From Saccharomonospora piscinae (GTDB lineage: Bacteria; Actinomycetota; Actinomycetes; Mycobacteriales; Pseudonocardiaceae), in contig NZ_VCEK01000004.1 in the NCBI RefSeq assembly GCF_005862235.1, positions 62,001-126,000 of the forward strand: 64,000 nucleotides of DNA. The letters run 5' to 3'. A model generated the notes under the pieces. The model saw only the letters and a program-made list of their open reading frames with translations, did not search any database and had not been told where the DNA came from. A program made the translations under genes and the position numbers. Positions 47,550 to 57,117 of the stretch are shown piece by piece. Position 1 is the stretch's first letter. The number at the start of each line of letters is the position of its first letter.

Positions 47550-48869
47550 ATGTCCGCTCCAGCCACGTCCATCAAACGCGTCGTGGGCGCCAGCATGATC
47601 GGAACCACGGTCGAGTGGTACGACTTCTTCCTCTACGGTTCCGCCGCGGCGCTGGTGTTCAACAAGCTGTTCTTCCCCGAGGCCGACCCGCTGGTGGGAA
47701 CCATGCTGGCGTTCGCGACCTACGCGATCGGCTTCGTCGCCCGGCCGCTGGGCGGTCTGGTGTTCGGCCACTACGGCGACAAGCTCGGCCGTAAGAAGCT
47801 CCTGGTGCTGAGCCTGCTGCTGATGGGTGGCGCCACCTTCGCGATGGGGCTGCTCCCGACGTACGCCACGATCGGCGTGGCGGCCCCGCTGTTGCTGATC
47901 CTGCTCCGGCTGGTCCAGGGCTTCGCGGTCGGCGGCGAGTGGGGCGGTGCCGTGCTCATCGTGTCCGAACACGGTGACGACCGGCGGCGCGGGTTCTGGG
48001 CGTCGTGGCCGCAGGCGGGAGTGCCCGCGGGCAACCTGCTCGCGACCGCCGTGCTCGCGGTGCTCGCGGCCGTGCAGAGCGACGCCGCCTTCGAGAGCTG
48101 GGGCTGGCGGATCCCGTTCCTGCTGTCCGGGCTGCTGGTGGGGATCGGCCTGTGGATCCGTCTCGCGGTCGAGGAGTCGCCGATCTTCGTCGAGGCCGTG
48201 CGCAAGGCGGGGGATCGCCCCGCGCCGGAGAAGGCTCCGATCATCACGGTCTTCCGGAACAGCTGGCGCGAGGTGCTCATCGCGATGGGCGCCCGGTTCG
48301 CGGAGAACGTGTCCTACTACGTGATCACGGCGTTCGTGCTCGTCTACCTCACCACGCACCTCGGGATGCCGAAGTCGCTGGGGCTCAACGCCGTGCTCGT
48401 GGGCTCGGCACTGCACTTCCTGGTGATCCCGGTGTGGGGCTGGTTGTCCGACGTCGTGGGCCGCAGGGTCGTCTACCTGTTCGGCGCGGCGGGCATGCTG
48501 GGGTGGAGTTTCGCGTTCTTCCCGATGCTCGACGCGGCGTCACCGCTGGCCACGATCGGCGCGGTGTCGATCGGGCTGGTGCTGCACGGCGCCATGTACG
48601 GGCCGCAGGCCGCGTTCTTCTCGGAGTTGTTCGGCACCAAGGTGCGCTACTCGGGCGCGTCGATCGGCTACCAGCTCGCGTCCATCGTGGCCGGCGGTAT
48701 CGCTCCGCTGATCGCGACGGCACTGCTCGACTCCTTCGGCAGCGGCCTGCCCATCTCGATCTATGTGGCCTCCACCTGTGTGGTGACGCTGGTGGCCGTC
48801 TACCTCGCGAAGGAGACGAAGGGGACCTCGCTGTCCGACGTCGACCGCTCGTCGTCGGTGGCAGCATGA
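47550..48869 (+). CDS. MHS-family MFS metabolite transporter
   Basis: 439 aa from the ATG at 47550, twelve membrane helices. The start SMIGTTVEWYDFFLYGSAAALVF and the loop GHYGDKLGRKKLLV are hallmarks of the metabolite:H+ symporter (ShiA/ProP-like) family. Together with the dehydrogenase 51 nt upstream it may import 3-hydroxybutyrate; this is inference. GTG codons at 47538/47541 are alternative starts. Confidence 0.9.
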   Translation: MSAPATSIKRVVGASMIGTTVEWYDFFLYGSAAALVFNKLFFPEADPLVGTMLAFATYAIGFVARPLGGLVFGHYGDKLGRKKLLVLSLLLMGGATFAMGLLPTYATIGVAAPLLLILLRLVQGFAVGGEWGGAVLIVSEHGDDRRRGFWASWPQAGVPAGNLLATAVLAVLAAVQSDAAFESWGWRIPFLLSGLLVGIGLWIRLAVEESPIFVEAVRKAGDRPAPEKAPIITVFRNSWREVLIAMGARFAENVSYYVITAFVLVYLTTHLGMPKSLGLNAVLVGSALHFLVIPVWGWLSDVVGRRVVYLFGAAGMLGWSFAFFPMLDAASPLATIGAVSIGLVLHGAMYGPQAAFFSELFGTKVRYSGASIGYQLASIVAGGIAPLIATALLDSFGSGLPISIYVASTCVVTLVAVYLAKETKGTSLSDVDRSSSVAA

Positions 48870-48873
48870 GGCC

Positions 48874-50721
48874 GTGACCGACACGGCCTCCGCCGACGAC
48901 CCGGCCGCCCGGCGGCTGCTGGAGCTGCTGTCCTCGGGCGCGAGCAGCGAGGAGCTCGCGCGCGTGCCCGCGGACGGCGCCACCATGCGGCTCGCTCTGC
49001 ACATCCGGCGCACGCTGGACGCGCACAGCCGCCGGGAGGCCGAGTTGACGGCGCTGTTCGACACCGCGAGCGACCTCGCGAGACTGCGGGACCTGGACGC
49101 GGTACTGCGGTCGATCGTGCGGCGCGCCCGCATGCTGCTCGGCGCCGACGTGTCGTACCTGACGCTCAACGACCACTCCGACGACGGCAGCACCTACATG
49201 CGCGTCACCGATGGCTCGGCGTCGGCGGTGTTCCAGCAGTTGCGGCTCGGGGTGGGCGAGGGGCTGGGTGGCCTGGTGGCCCAGACCGCACGGCCCTACG
49301 CCACCCGTGACTACCCACGCGACAGCCGGTTCGACCACACGGGGGCCATCGACGGCGCCGTCAACGACGAGGGACTCGTCGCGATCCTCGGCGTGCCGCT
49401 GTCGCTGGGGGAGCGGGTGATCGGGGTGCTGTTCGCCTCCGAACGCAGGCCGCGCTCGTTCTCGCCCGACGAGGTGGCGCTGCTGTCGTCGTTCGCCGAC
49501 CACGCGGCCATCGCCATCGACAACGCCAGGCTGATCGAGGAGAGTACCGCCGCGCTGGCGGAGCTGGGCGCGGCCAACGAGACGATCAAAGCGCACCACG
49601 AGGGCCTGGCTCGCGCACAGGACGCGCACGACCGGCTCACCGAGGTCGTGCTCGGTGGTGCCGACGTCGCCGGGGTGGCTGCCGCCGTCGCGGCGATGCT
49701 CGGCGGCGGGATCGTGGTGCGCGATGCCGAGGGCAGGGAGCTGGGCCGCTCCGGCGCGGGCCGGGCCGGGCCGGAGCAGGCGGTGCTGTCCCGGGCGTTA
49801 CGGGCCTCCCGTACGGCGGGCAAGGCCGTCGCGGAGGGCGGCGCGTGGGTGTGCGCGGTCATGGCGGGACCCGAGCTGCTGGGCAGCATCACCCTCACCG
49901 GCAGGGCCGGGCTCGACGACGCCGACCGGCGGCTGTTCGAACGGGCGGGAGTCGTGACGGCACTGTTGCTGCTGCTGCGGCGCTCGGCGGCGGAGGCGGA
50001 GGACCGCGTGCGGGGCGAGCTGGTGGCCGACCTGCTGACCGCGCCCGAACGCGATCCGGCGACCCTGCTGCACCGGGGGCGCAGGCTCGGCGTGGACCTC
50101 ACCGCGCCGCACGCGGTGCTCACGCTGCACGCGGACGACGTGTCGCGGGCGCGGCTGACGTCCGTGGCGGCGCGCAGGGCCGTGCTGGCCGGGGTGTACG
50201 CGGAACGGGTGGTGATGCTCGCCGACACGGCCGATCCGGGCGAGCTGGCGCGCCGGACGGCGGTCGAATTGAGCCACGCGCTCGGGTCTCCGGTAACGGT
50301 CGGCGGCGCCGGTCCCGCCTCGGGCCCGGCCGAGCTGGCGCGTGCGCACGCCGAGTCGGTGCGGTGTGTCCGGGCGCTGCTGGCGCTCGGCAGGCAGGGG
50401 CGCGGCGCGGCACCGGCCGACCTGGGTTTCGTCGGGCTGGTCCTCGGGGACCGCACCGACGTCGCGGATTTCGTGCGGGCCACGCTCGGGCCGGTGCTCG
50501 ACTACGACGCCGCACGCGGGACCGAGCTGCTGCGCACGCTGCGCGCGTACTTCGCGTGCGGTGGCAACCTGACCCGCGCCAGAAGCGAGCTGCACGTCCA
50601 CGTCAACACCGTCGCGCAGCGGCTGGAGCGGGTCGCTTCCCTGCTCGGTTCCGACTGGCAGCAGCCCGACCGCGCGCTGGAGATCCAGCTCGCGCTGCGG
50701 CTGCACACGCTGTCCGGCTGA
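48874..50721 (+). CDS. GAF-domain PucR-type transcriptional regulator
   Basis: 615 aa. A short helical lead, a GAF sensor domain (about 70-205: LRDLDAVLRSIVRRARMLLGADVSYLTL ... ITRLIEES region), a middle sensory part and a C-terminal PucR helix-turn-helix (LRAYFACGGNLTRARSELHVHVNTVAQRLERV, about 555-590). GTG start 4 nt after the transporter stop, so it is likely to sense the substrate handled by the two upstream genes. Residues 60-70 may form a coiled-coil link. Confidence 0.88.
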   Translation: MTDTASADDPAARRLLELLSSGASSEELARVPADGATMRLALHIRRTLDAHSRREAELTALFDTASDLARLRDLDAVLRSIVRRARMLLGADVSYLTLNDHSDDGSTYMRVTDGSASAVFQQLRLGVGEGLGGLVAQTARPYATRDYPRDSRFDHTGAIDGAVNDEGLVAILGVPLSLGERVIGVLFASERRPRSFSPDEVALLSSFADHAAIAIDNARLIEESTAALAELGAANETIKAHHEGLARAQDAHDRLTEVVLGGADVAGVAAAVAAMLGGGIVVRDAEGRELGRSGAGRAGPEQAVLSRALRASRTAGKAVAEGGAWVCAVMAGPELLGSITLTGRAGLDDADRRLFERAGVVTALLLLLRRSAAEAEDRVRGELVADLLTAPERDPATLLHRGRRLGVDLTAPHAVLTLHADDVSRARLTSVAARRAVLAGVYAERVVMLADTADPGELARRTAVELSHALGSPVTVGGAGPASGPAELARAHAESVRCVRALLALGRQGRGAAPADLGFVGLVLGDRTDVADFVRATLGPVLDYDAARGTELLRTLRAYFACGGNLTRARSELHVHVNTVAQRLERVASLLGSDWQQPDRALEIQLALRLHTLSG

Positions 50722-50743
50722 GGCAGGCCGCGTCTCCCGGGCC

Positions 50744-51418
50744 TCAGCCGAGGTGGCGGGCCACGAGGTCGTCGAGGAACTCCGTGGTGTGGCGGGCCGC
50801 GCGGTCCGCGTCGCCGTCGGCGATCGCGGCCACGATGCCGCGGTGATCCACGGGTTCGGCGTGGTGGAGATCGGCGCTCGACGTCGTGACCACGCTGGCC
50901 GTGACCAGCTCCGTCAGCCCCCGGTAAAGCTCGGAGAGCACGCTGTTGTGGGCCGCGTCGACCATCGCGAGGTGGAACTCCGCGTCGCAGCGGGCGAAGT
51001 CGTCGACCCGGCCGCGCGACCACAGCGCGTCGCGCTCGCCGAGCAGCCGGGTGAGGGTGTCGAGGTCGGCCCCTGTGCGCGCGGCGGCGGCGAGGCGCGC
51101 CCCCTCGACCTCCAGGATGCGGCGGACCTGAAGTGCCTCGCGCAGCTTCGACTCGCCCAGCCTGCGCAGCGCGCCCGAGACCTCGCTGGTGGCCCTGACG
51201 TAGGTCCCGTCGCCCTGCCGCACCTCCAGCAACCCACCGTGGGCCAGTGCGCGAACGGCTTCGCGCACGGTGTTGCGCCCCACGCCGAGCGTGGCGGCGA
51301 GTTCCGCCTCGGTGGGAATGCGCTCGCCCAGAGCCCACTCGCCCCGCCGGACCGCGTCCCGGAGCTGGTCGATGACCTGGTCGACGAGACCGGTTCGCCG
51401 GGTGGACGCCAACGGCAC
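50744..51418 (-). CDS. GntR/FadR-family regulator (FCD domain)
   Basis: 224 aa. N-terminal winged helix (VIDQLRDAVRRGEWALGERIPTEAELAATLGVGRNTVREAVRAL, about 14-57) and an FCD ligand domain (about 85-215) with the metal-site pattern DAEFHLAMVDAAHN near 145 and HRGIVAAI near 193. AAAGGA lies 8 nt before the GTG at 51418. It is divergent from a CynX-type transporter gene, whose promoter overlaps a matching inverted repeat, so it probably represses that gene. Confidence 0.9.
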   Translation of the reverse strand: MPLASTRRTGLVDQVIDQLRDAVRRGEWALGERIPTEAELAATLGVGRNTVREAVRALAHGGLLEVRQGDGTYVRATSEVSGALRRLGESKLREALQVRRILEVEGARLAAAARTGADLDTLTRLLGERDALWSRGRVDDFARCDAEFHLAMVDAAHNSVLSELYRGLTELVTASVVTTSSADLHHAEPVDHRGIVAAIADGDADRAARHTTEFLDDLVARHLG

Positions 51419-51443
51419 GTGAACATCCTTTCAGCCGATCATC

Positions 51444-51463
51444 CTACCTCTTTGTTACGGTAG
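51444..51463. promoter_or_regulatory. Operator overlapping the CynX-type transporter promoter
   Basis: Inverted repeat CTACC-N10-GGTAG (51444-51463). The right half overlaps TACGGT (51456-51461), a -10 box 7 nt ahead of the transporter ATG (leaderless). A bound GntR dimer would cover the promoter. Confidence 0.5.
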
Positions 51464-51468
51464 CGAAC

Positions 51469-52698
51469 ATGGCGATCGAGCGCGAGGCGTCCGTCCGGGC
51501 CGCGGGGGAGCATCCCGGGCGGACGCCCGCCGCACTCGGTGGAGGACTGCTGCTCGCGGTCGCCGTCGTGCTCACGGCGCTGAACCTGCGGCCCGCCATC
51601 ACCTCGGCCGGTGCCGTGCTCGACGAGGTGCGGGACGGCCTCGGCGCGTCGGACACCTGGGCCGGCGCGCTCACGACCCTGCCCGGGCTGTGTTTCGCGG
51701 TGGCGGGCCTCGCCGCGCCCAGGCTCGCGCGACGGGTCGGACTGCGTTCGGCCGTGGCGGGCGCGCTGGTGGTGCTCGGTGCCGGGCTCGTGCTGCGCGT
51801 ACTGAACGGACCGTTCGTCGTGCTCGGGGGAACCCTGATCGCCTGCACGGGGATCGCGCTGGCCAACGTCCTCATCCCGGTCGTGGTCAAGGCGTCGTTC
51901 GCCACGCGCGTCGGGCTCATGACCGGCGTCTACACCGCCGCGCTGCAGGCGGGCGGCGCGCTCGGGTCCTCGGTCACCCCGCCGCTGGACTCCGCTGTCG
52001 GCGGCTGGCGCGGCGCGCTCGCGAGCTGGGCCGCCCTCGCCGCCGTCGCCGTCGTGGTGTGGCTGGTCGCCACGCGAACGCTGTCGCCGCTGCGCAGCGC
52101 TGCCGCGGCGAACCCCGGCGAAACCCCGCGCCGCTCGCTGCTGCGCGTGCCGCTGGCGTGGGTCGTGACGGTGTTCTTCGGCTGCCAGGCGTGCCTGGCC
52201 TACATCGTGATGGGCTGGCTGCCCCAGGTGCTCATGGACGCGGGCGTCAGCCGAGGCGACGCGGGCCTGCTGCTGGGGCTGGTCTCACTGCTCGGCCTGC
52301 CGGTCAGCCTCACCATTCCCGCGCTGGCGGCTCGCCGGGGCAGCCAGAGCGGGTGGATCGTGGGGCTGGGCGCCTTCGGTATCGCGGGCATCCTCGGGCT
52401 CATGCTGGCCCCGGCCGCGTCGCCGGTGGTGTGGTCGGTGCTGCTCGGCATCGGCATGAGCGTGTTCTCCCTGGCGCTGACCACCATCGCGCTGCGGGCC
52501 AGGGACGGTGGCGACACCGCGGCCCTGTCGGGTATGGCGCAGGGCCTCGGCTACCTGCTGGCCGCGCTCGGGCCGTTCCTGTTCGGCCTGCTGCACGACC
52601 TCACCGGAGGCTGGACCGTGCCGTTCGCCTTCCTGCTCGCCGTGGTGCTCGCGCAGTGCGCCTTCGGTTACGTCGCGGGCAGGCCCCGGTACGTCTGA
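51469..52698 (+). CDS. CynX/NimT-family MFS transporter
   Basis: 409 aa, twelve membrane helices. The early ALNLRPAITSAGAVLDEVRDGLG segment is diagnostic for the CynX/NimT (cyanate/2-nitroimidazole) branch of the major facilitator superfamily. Substrate unknown. The divergent GntR regulator probably controls it. It is convergent with mycothione reductase, with only 16 bp between the stops. Confidence 0.9.
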   Translation: MAIEREASVRAAGEHPGRTPAALGGGLLLAVAVVLTALNLRPAITSAGAVLDEVRDGLGASDTWAGALTTLPGLCFAVAGLAAPRLARRVGLRSAVAGALVVLGAGLVLRVLNGPFVVLGGTLIACTGIALANVLIPVVVKASFATRVGLMTGVYTAALQAGGALGSSVTPPLDSAVGGWRGALASWAALAAVAVVVWLVATRTLSPLRSAAAANPGETPRRSLLRVPLAWVVTVFFGCQACLAYIVMGWLPQVLMDAGVSRGDAGLLLGLVSLLGLPVSLTIPALAARRGSQSGWIVGLGAFGIAGILGLMLAPAASPVVWSVLLGIGMSVFSLALTTIALRARDGGDTAALSGMAQGLGYLLAALGPFLFGLLHDLTGGWTVPFAFLLAVVLAQCAFGYVAGRPRYV

Positions 52699-52714
52699 GT
52701 GCGGCTGAGCTGGG

Positions 52715-54112
52715 CTAGCCGTCCAGCGGCAGGGCGAGCAACGCGTTCTCGACCAGTTCCGGCATCGCGGGGTGGATCCAGTACTGGCCGCGTGCCATCG
52801 ACCGCGCGTCGAGTCCGAAACTCATGGCCTGGATCAGCGGTTGCAGCAGCGTCGGCGCCTGCGGGCCGATGATGTGCGCGCCGAGCAGGTGACCGGTCGC
52901 GGGGTCGGCCAGCAGCTTCGCGAAACCGGTGGTGTCCTCCATGGCCCAGCCGTAGGCGATGCCCCCGTACTCCTGGGTGGCGGTCACGTACCGCACGCCG
53001 CGTGCGGCGGCGTCGCGCTCGGTGATCCCCACGGAGGCGATCTGTGGCGCGGTGAACACGGCGTGGGGCACGAACCGGTGATCCGACTCGATCGGGTCGT
53101 CGGGATGCAGCAGGTTGTGCTGCACCACCCGGGTCTCGTGGTTGGCGACGTGCTTGAGCTCGTGCGGCGACGACAGATCGCCGAGCGCGTAGACGCCGTC
53201 CACCCCCGTACGCTGCCGCGAGTCCACGACCACGTGCCCGCTGGGCAGGGTGGCGATCCCGGTCGCCGCCACGTCCAGCAGATCGGAGTTGGGGCGTCGC
53301 CCGGTCGCGACGAGCAGCAGGTCACCCTCGACGGTCTCCTCCCCGCCGGGGCCCTCCAGATCCAGCGCGATCCCACCCCGAGTCCGGCGGGCGCGCACGG
53401 TCCTGCGGTCGAGCCGCACGTCGTAGCGGCGTGCCGCGAGATCGGTGAACCGGCGGCTGACGTCGTCGTCCTCGCCGCGCAGCAGGGCACCCGAGCGCGC
53501 CACCACCGTGACCTCGACGCCGAACGACGCGAAGACGTGGGCGAACTCGGCACTGACGAACCCGCTGCCGAGGATCACCGCGCGGCGCGGCAGCTCGTCG
53601 ATCCGCATCACGGTGTCGGACGTGTGGTAGCCGACCTCGGCGAGCCCGGGGATGTCCGGAACGGTGGCCCGCCCGCCCGCGGCGAGCACGAACTCCTCGG
53701 CCGTCAGGGTCTCCTCCCCGCTGCCGTCGCCGAGCCGGACGGTGAGTTCCTTGCGCCCGGTGAACCGCGCTTCGCCCTCGTACACCGTCACGTGCGCGTT
53801 GTCCTCGTGTTCCGCGCGGTAGCGGCGGCCCCCGTCGGCGATCGAGTCGATGCGGCCGAACACGCGGTCGCGGATCTCGCGCCACCGCACGTCGCGCAGC
53901 GCGAGGTCCACGCCGAGCTCACCGGCCCGTTCCGGCGTGGCCGCGAGATCGGCGGGGTGGACGAACATCTTGGTGGGAATGCACCCGACGTTGAGGCAGG
54001 TCCCGCCGAACACGCCCTTCTCGACGATGGCGACCTTCCGGTCGGCGAAACGGTGGTCGAGGATCGAGTTACCCGATCCGGTCCCGACGATCACCAGGTC
54101 GTAGTGCGGCAT
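52715..54112 (-). CDS. mtr: Mycothione reductase
   Basis: 465 aa. FAD site VGTGSGN near 9-15, redox-active disulfide GTCLNVGC (C39, C44), NADPH site ILGSGFVSAEFAHV near 172, YALGDLSSPHEL near 297 and the partner motif HPAMPE near 444. It reduces mycothione to mycothiol with NADPH, keeping the actinobacterial thiol buffer reduced in the cytosol. The ATG start is at 54112. The 124-bp gap to cobQ shows no other gene. Confidence 0.95.
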   Translation of the reverse strand: MPHYDLVIVGTGSGNSILDHRFADRKVAIVEKGVFGGTCLNVGCIPTKMFVHPADLAATPERAGELGVDLALRDVRWREIRDRVFGRIDSIADGGRRYRAEHEDNAHVTVYEGEARFTGRKELTVRLGDGSGEETLTAEEFVLAAGGRATVPDIPGLAEVGYHTSDTVMRIDELPRRAVILGSGFVSAEFAHVFASFGVEVTVVARSGALLRGEDDDVSRRFTDLAARRYDVRLDRRTVRARRTRGGIALDLEGPGGEETVEGDLLLVATGRRPNSDLLDVAATGIATLPSGHVVVDSRQRTGVDGVYALGDLSSPHELKHVANHETRVVQHNLLHPDDPIESDHRFVPHAVFTAPQIASVGITERDAAARGVRYVTATQEYGGIAYGWAMEDTTGFAKLLADPATGHLLGAHIIGPQAPTLLQPLIQAMSFGLDARSMARGQYWIHPAMPELVENALLALPLDG

Positions 54113-54236
54113 GGGACACCTTTCGCGAGCGCGGTCGGGGCGGGCACGCCGGTCGGGTCACCGCCGTGCCACTGTGATCGAACAGGTCGGCCGCTCGCAT
54201 TGTTCCCCGCGGGCCCGGTGTGCGCGCGAGCCGGGT

Positions 54237-55730
54237 TCAGCTCCGTTCGAGCCGGACGGAGGGCAGGTCGCCGGGTACTCCGTCACGAGCGAGCGCCAGC
54301 AGTTGTTCGGTGTCGAGGTGTTTGCCCACGGCGTCGGCGAGCGAGTCGAGCATCGTCTCGCGGCGCTCGGCGAACCCCGGGCCACCGCGCGGGCGCCACG
54401 CCCAGCCGTGCCGTGCGGCCAGCTCGCCCAGCCAGCCGCGCCGGAAGTCGTCGCTTTCGAGGACGCCGTGCCACATCGTGGCCCACACGTGCGGGAAGTC
54501 CGGTGAGGGCAGGAACGGCCCGGTGCCGGGCCCGGGCTCGACGACGCCGTGGTGAATCTCGTAGCCGGTGACCTGATGGCCCCGCCAGGTGCCGTGCGGC
54601 GTGCGCAGCACCTTCTCCCGGCCGAACCGGACCCGGTGGGGCAGCAGCGCGAGTCCCGGGGTGCGCTCCACCGAGGACTCCAGCCCGTCGAGCACCTCGC
54701 GGCCCAGCATCTGCGCGCCGCCGCACACCCCCAGCACCGGCAGGCCCGCCCTCGCGCGTTCGGTGATCGCCCCGGCCAGCCCGGTGCGCCGCAGCCAGGC
54801 GAGGTCGTCCACCGTGGCGCGCGTTCCGGGCAGCAGGGCCAGATCGGCGGCGGCGACCACGTCGGGGTCGGCGGTGACGGTCACCGCGACCCCGGGTTCC
54901 GCGGCGAGCGGATCGAGGTCGGTGGCGTTCGAGACCCGGGGAAAGCGCACGGCGGCCACCCGCAGCGTCCCGGACGCGGGGCCGTCGGTGTCCGGGGCCG
55001 CGTTGGCCGAAGTGGTCAAAGTATCTTCGGAGTCGAGCCACACGTCGCGCAGCCACGGCAGCACCCCGAGCACCGGCCGTCCGGTGATCTCGGTCAGGGA
55101 CTCCAGCCCCGGGCGCAGCAGCGCCTCGTCACCCCGGAACTTGTTGATGACGAACGCCGCGATGCGGCGCTGGTCGGCGGGCTCGACCAGCGCCACCGTG
55201 CCGGCCAGAGCGGCGAGTACCCCACCCCGGTCGATGTCACCGACCACGACCACCGGCAGGTCGGCGGCCGCGGCGAGGCCGAGGTTCACGTAGTCGCCGT
55301 GGCGCAGGTTGACCTCGGCGGGGCTGCCGGCCCCCTCGCAGATCACGACGTCGTAGCGGGAGCGGAGGTCCGCCAGCGCCGCGTACGCGGTCTCGGCGAG
55401 CGCCGGCCGCAGCTCGGCCCACCGGTCGGTGGTCAGCTCGCCCCACGGCTGCCCGTTGCGCACGATGTGGCTGCGCCGGTCGCCGCCCGGTTTCAGCAGT
55501 ACCGGGTTGAGCGCGGGCTCCGGTTCCACTCCCGCCGCCACGGCCTGTAACCACTGCGCCCGCCCGATCTCCCCGCCACCGGGACACACCATCGAGTTGT
55601 TCGACATGTTCTGGGCCTTGAACGGGGCGACCGCGACGCCCTGCCGGGCCAGCCAGCGGCACAGGCCCGCGACCACCGTCGACTTGCCCGCGTCGGAGGT
55701 CGTTCCCGTGACCAGCAGCGCACCTCGCAT
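54237..55730 (-). CDS. cobQ: Cobyric acid synthase
   Basis: 497 aa from the ATG at 55730 (MRGALLVTGTTSDAGKST). P-loop amidoligase domain (GTTSDAGKST; VCEGAGSPAEVNLR near 114; VVVGDIDRGGVLA near 151) and a glutaminase domain with the nucleophile Cys in GVCGGAQMLG near 330 and HHGVVEPG near 405. It amidates the b, d, e and g side chains of cobyrinic acid diamide. TACAGT 7 nt upstream suggests a leaderless start and argues against 55754. No other cobalamin gene is in the window. Confidence 0.94.
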   Translation of the reverse strand: MRGALLVTGTTSDAGKSTVVAGLCRWLARQGVAVAPFKAQNMSNNSMVCPGGGEIGRAQWLQAVAAGVEPEPALNPVLLKPGGDRRSHIVRNGQPWGELTTDRWAELRPALAETAYAALADLRSRYDVVICEGAGSPAEVNLRHGDYVNLGLAAAADLPVVVVGDIDRGGVLAALAGTVALVEPADQRRIAAFVINKFRGDEALLRPGLESLTEITGRPVLGVLPWLRDVWLDSEDTLTTSANAAPDTDGPASGTLRVAAVRFPRVSNATDLDPLAAEPGVAVTVTADPDVVAAADLALLPGTRATVDDLAWLRRTGLAGAITERARAGLPVLGVCGGAQMLGREVLDGLESSVERTPGLALLPHRVRFGREKVLRTPHGTWRGHQVTGYEIHHGVVEPGPGTGPFLPSPDFPHVWATMWHGVLESDDFRRGWLGELAARHGWAWRPRGGPGFAERRETMLDSLADAVGKHLDTEQLLALARDGVPGDLPSVRLERS

Positions 55731-55737
55731 GTCGCTC

Positions 55738-55743
55738 ACTGTA
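55738..55743 (-). promoter_or_regulatory. cobQ -10 box (leaderless)
   Basis: TACAGT on the minus strand, 7 nt ahead of the ATG at 55730. Confidence 0.45.
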
Positions 55744-55823
55744 TTCCACCCCATTCGGTGACAGCGAGTAGCACTGTCCTCGACTTACAGTGTTCCTGTC
55801 CGGCCAGGAGGGGAGCTCTCAGC

Positions 55824-56606
55824 GTGTTCACGAACATCCGCCGCCGACTTGTGGTGGCCTTGACAGTCCTGGCCGGTGCGCTGTGCGTGTCGGCCAGCCA
55901 CGCGGCCGGGGCGGCGCAGCCGATCGTCGGCGGCGATTCCGCGTCGATCGGCGATCACCCGTACGTCGCCTTCCTCGTCGACGGCCGGGGCAACCAGTAC
56001 TGCGGCGGCACCGTCGTGTCGTCCACCGAGGTCCTCACCGCCGCACACTGCGCACTCGCCGTCCGCGAGTCGGATCTCGGCGTCGTCGTGGGGCGCGAGC
56101 GCGTCGCCTCCAGCGAAGGCGAGGAGGTCGGTGTCGACGACGTGTGGGTCGCGTCCGGCTACGACAACCCGTTGTCGGGCGACGACATCGCCGTGCTCAC
56201 GCTCGACGAGAGCGTGTCGGTGCGCGCCGCGGCGCTGCCCACGTCCGAGTCGTTCTATTCCCCCGGCACGATGGCGACCGTTCTGGGCTGGGGCAGGCTG
56301 TTCGAGAACGGCCCGAAGCCCGGATCTCTGCGGGCAGCCGACGTGCCGATGGTGTCCGACAGCGACTGTGCCGACGTCTTCCGTTCGTTCGACTCCGACA
56401 CGATGGTGTGCGCGGGCTGGGACTCGGGCGGTATCGACGCCTGCCAGGGCGACTCCGGCGGCCCGCTCGTGGTCGGGGACACGGTGGTCGGTGTGGTGTC
56501 GTGGGGCGACGGCTGTGCCGAGCCCGGCAAGCCCGGTGTCTACACCCGTGTGTCGACCTACACCGACGACATCCGGACCGATCTGGTACCCAGAATGGGT
56601 GAATGA
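55824..56606 (+). CDS. Secreted trypsin-like serine protease (S1A)
   Basis: 260 aa from the GTG at 55824, with AGGAGGGGAG 8-9 nt upstream. A signal peptide (about 1-29, ending SHAAGA) and a very short pro-region lead to the mature-type IVGGDSA start. Catalytic triad: His in LTAAHC, Asp in DDIAVLTL, Ser in CQGDSGGP; six or so Cys can form the usual disulfides. A TACAGT -10 box lies at 55786-55791. An earlier in-frame start at 55758 lacks a ribosome binding site. Confidence 0.92.
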   Translation: MFTNIRRRLVVALTVLAGALCVSASHAAGAAQPIVGGDSASIGDHPYVAFLVDGRGNQYCGGTVVSSTEVLTAAHCALAVRESDLGVVVGRERVASSEGEEVGVDDVWVASGYDNPLSGDDIAVLTLDESVSVRAAALPTSESFYSPGTMATVLGWGRLFENGPKPGSLRAADVPMVSDSDCADVFRSFDSDTMVCAGWDSGGIDACQGDSGGPLVVGDTVVGVVSWGDGCAEPGKPGVYTRVSTYTDDIRTDLVPRMGE

Positions 56607-57093
56607 CAGCAGGCTGGTTACCGACGCGCCGGGCGGTTCCGAGGAGCCGTCCGGCGCTGTCCTGTCCCTCACCTCCCGGGCCGGTTCCGAGCTGACCCCG
56701 GCGGAGCTCTACGCGGTGTTGCGCCTGCGCGTGGACGTGTTCGTCGTGGAGCAGGAGTGTCCCTATCCCGAGCTCGACGGGCGCGATCTCGCGCCGTCGA
56801 CCCGGCACCTGTGGGCGACGACCAGGGACGGGCGGCTCGCCGGGTGCCTGCGTGTGCTCGCCGACGAGGATGGCGTGCAGCGGATCGGCCGGGTGTGTAC
56901 GGCGGGCTTCGCCAGGGGCACCGGCGCGGGAGGCGTGCTGATGCGGGCCGCGATGGAGCACATCGGCGACGCCGTGAGCGTACTGGACGCGCAGACCTAT
57001 GCCACCGGCTTCTACGCCCGGTTCGGCTTCGTGCCCGAGGGTGAGCAGTACCTGGAGGACGGCATCCCCCACATCACCATGTGGCGCCGCTGA
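56599..57093 (+). CDS. ElaA-like GNAT N-acetyltransferase
   Basis: 164 aa from the GTG at 56599, overlapping the protease stop by 8 nt. ElaA signature LYAVLRLRVDVFVVEQECPYPELDGRD near 45-70, then RIGRVCTAGFARGTGAGGVLM (CoA loop) and AQTYATGFYARFGFVPEGEQYLEDGIPHI. The C-terminal block GFYARFGF...EDGIPH is typical of the family. Substrate unknown. The relative in mycobacteria (Rv2851c) lies in the same neighbourhood. Confidence 0.88.
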   Translation: MNDSRLVTDAPGGSEEPSGAVLSLTSRAGSELTPAELYAVLRLRVDVFVVEQECPYPELDGRDLAPSTRHLWATTRDGRLAGCLRVLADEDGVQRIGRVCTAGFARGTGAGGVLMRAAMEHIGDAVSVLDAQTYATGFYARFGFVPEGEQYLEDGIPHITMWRR

Positions 57094-57117
57094 GCCCGGT
57101 GCGCGGCGCGGTCGAGG

